From assembly GCA_964355675.1 (NCBI GenBank), contig CAYHEC010000066.1, positions 1 through 6,758 on the forward strand: a stretch of DNA of 6,758 nt, given 5' to 3'. This document shows, piece by piece, positions 5,697-6,758 of the stretch (position 1 is its first letter; each line of letters starts with the position of its first letter). The notes beneath the pieces were generated by a model. It was not told where the DNA came from. It searched no databases and saw only the letters and a list, made by a program, of their open reading frames with translations. The translations under genes were made by a program, and so were the position numbers. Source of the stretch: CAMBDS01 sp964355675. GTDB taxonomy: Bacteria > Electryoneota > AABM5-125-24 > Hatepunaeales > Hatepunaeaceae.

Positions 5697-6694
5697 TACT
5701 GTTCGATCTGACGAGTCGTTAATTCGATGGCTTTTTTAAGAACGAGCTCCGGCGCTATATCCAGCATGCAACGGAAGTGTCCAAGCGGACATTTCTCAGG
5801 ACCGTGTGGATGGCAGGGACGGCACTCAAGGCCTGATACTTCCGCGACACGCGCCTTGTCGGTGAATGGTGCGAACCCGAATTCCTGAACCGTCGGCCCA
5901 AAAATCGCTACGACTGGAGTGCCTACCCCAGCGGCGATATGCATCGGCCCGGAATCCCCACAGACGAGGAGTTTTGCCGAGGCAATCAAGCCGACCAATT
6001 CAGCCGTATCCGTTTTTCCAGCGAGGGTAACTATACGGAAAGTCGCGTTTTTAACAATTTGTTCAGCGGCAAGGACGTCGCCTATCGAACCGATGATGGC
6101 GATCTCGGTAAAATGATTGGCGTAGGCCTGAGCCGATAATTCAATCCAATTTTCTACAGGCCAAATCTTTGTCTTGTGCCGCCCGCCAACAGCCACAAGC
6201 AACAAATTTTCGCCGCTTAATCCATTCTCTGCTAGCAATTTCTTTGACGCGGCTAACCACTCATCAGGCGGAACCAGAACAGCTCGACCACCATCGTCGG
6301 AAACTCCGAGGCTTGTAGCCGCTTGCACGTACTGTCGGGCGATATGTTGCGGAGTCGCAAGTTTTTTACGAAGAGATGGAAAGTGAATCCTTAAGAATCG
6401 GTTGATCCGCGGGCGATGATAACGAATTACTTTTTCTGCGTTAAATTTTCTCACAAACCGGCGACTGCGAAGGTTGTTTTGGAGATCGATTATGACGTCA
6501 TAGCGGTCAAATTCAGCGCCGTTAATATCAAATCTGCCGTCGAGACCGGGAATTGCATCTAACAACATTCGGTAAGACGAGTTGGTCACGAAGTCAATTT
6601 GAGCTTCCGGAAACCTTTCCCTCAATCGCCTTACTAACAGGGCGGTAAGGACGACGTCTCCCAGAGAACTGAGCCGTATGACGAGGATTTTCAT
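5696..6694 (-). CDS. Glycosyltransferase family 9 protein (heptosyltransferase-like)
   Basis: A member of the ADP-heptose:LPS heptosyltransferase family (WaaC/WaaF/WaaQ-like, GT9, GT-B fold) that probably adds a heptose or related sugar to the LPS inner core at the cytoplasmic face. At 332 residues it has normal length. The N-terminus MKILVIRLSSLGDVVLT carries the family GD motif, with D13 at the position of the catalytic Asp. The C-terminal domain has the donor-binding stretch CGDSGPMHIAAGVGTP at 245-260, followed by IFGPT at 264-268. A cysteine-rich segment (C291, C294, C302, C309) near the end is common in this family, although its role is unclear. The ATG follows the upstream stop codon directly. 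The next gene is the Kdo transferase, which supports an inner-core role. WaaF or WaaC specificity cannot be assigned from sequence, so no symbol is given. Confidence 0.92.
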   Translation of the reverse strand: MKILVIRLSSLGDVVLTALLVRRLRERFPEAQIDFVTNSSYRMLLDAIPGLDGRFDINGAEFDRYDVIIDLQNNLRSRRFVRKFNAEKVIRYHRPRINRFLRIHFPSLRKKLATPQHIARQYVQAATSLGVSDDGGRAVLVPPDEWLAASKKLLAENGLSGENLLLVAVGGRHKTKIWPVENWIELSAQAYANHFTEIAIIGSIGDVLAAEQIVKNATFRIVTLAGKTDTAELVGLIASAKLLVCGDSGPMHIAAGVGTPVVAIFGPTVQEFGFAPFTDKARVAEVSGLECRPCHPHGPEKCPLGHFRCMLDIAPELVLKKAIELTTRQIEQ

Positions 6695-6758
6695 TTAACG
6701 AGGTCTTGGAGCGACTGTCTTGAAAATCAAGCCGCCCTCGTGATATTTTGGACCTGTC
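6695..6758 (-). CDS. C-terminal end of an unidentified upstream gene (partial)
   Basis: The minus strand is open from the window edge to a TAA at 6697-6695, immediately before the GT9 ATG. The frame encodes about 20 residues (TGPKYHEGGLIFKTVAPRPR). Zero spacing fits the tight packing of the rest of this operon, and no Shine-Dalgarno for GT9 is evident here. The fragment is too short to identify, and chance openness over 64 nt is possible. An LPS-related gene would fit the context, but that is inference. Confidence 0.45.
   Translation of the reverse strand, partial: TGPKYHEGGLIFKTVAPRPR

Overview
The window looks like chromosome of a Gram-negative, LPS-making bacterium, probably uncultured. 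Support comes from a Kdo transferase, a GT9 (heptosyltransferase-like) glycosyltransferase and a secreted lipoprotein combining one fibronectin type III domain with a WD40 propeller. The Bacteroidetes/Chlorobi-like KdtA motifs and this kind of lipoprotein suggest the FCB group or a related candidate phylum. That placement is a weak inference, because no rRNA or other marker is present. All recognised genes lie on the minus strand, so the biological order runs from the high coordinates to the low ones.

Right half (6758 to 3721): a tightly packed operon. It holds the last codons of an unidentified upstream gene, then a GT9 glycosyltransferase, KdtA/WaaA, and an ECF/CbiO-type ABC ATPase here called ABC1. 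Junctions are 0 nt, a 1-nt overlap and a 4-nt GTGA overlap. The first two complete genes build the LPS inner core. ABC1 is translationally coupled to them but belongs to a vitamin/metal-importer ATPase family.

Left half (3720 to 1): genes separated by repeats. A 243-nt gap filled with nested inverted repeats precedes a lipoprotein gene (FnIII plus about seven WD40 blades). Next come a second ECF-type ATPase (ABC2) and acetate kinase (ackA). ABC1 and ABC2 look like the two halves of one ECF ATPase heterodimer, now split by the lipoprotein gene. No EcfT or substrate-binding S-component gene is visible.

The most unusual content is the repeats. A 9-mer, CTTGGAGGG or its complement, occurs seven times in full and once cut by the window edge, always at or between gene ends. 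Its copies border REP/BIME-like hairpins, including a perfect 31-bp inverted pair, a perfect 23-bp inverted pair, and a roughly 75-bp unit present as two nearly identical inverted copies 3.4 kb apart. A separate perfect 30-bp palindrome supplies the apparent start codon of ABC2, and the 31-bp pair supplies its last 14 codons. The repeats therefore appear to have rewritten both ends of that protein. The genes are otherwise of known families; the repeat system and the unusual ATPase pair are the parts worth following up.
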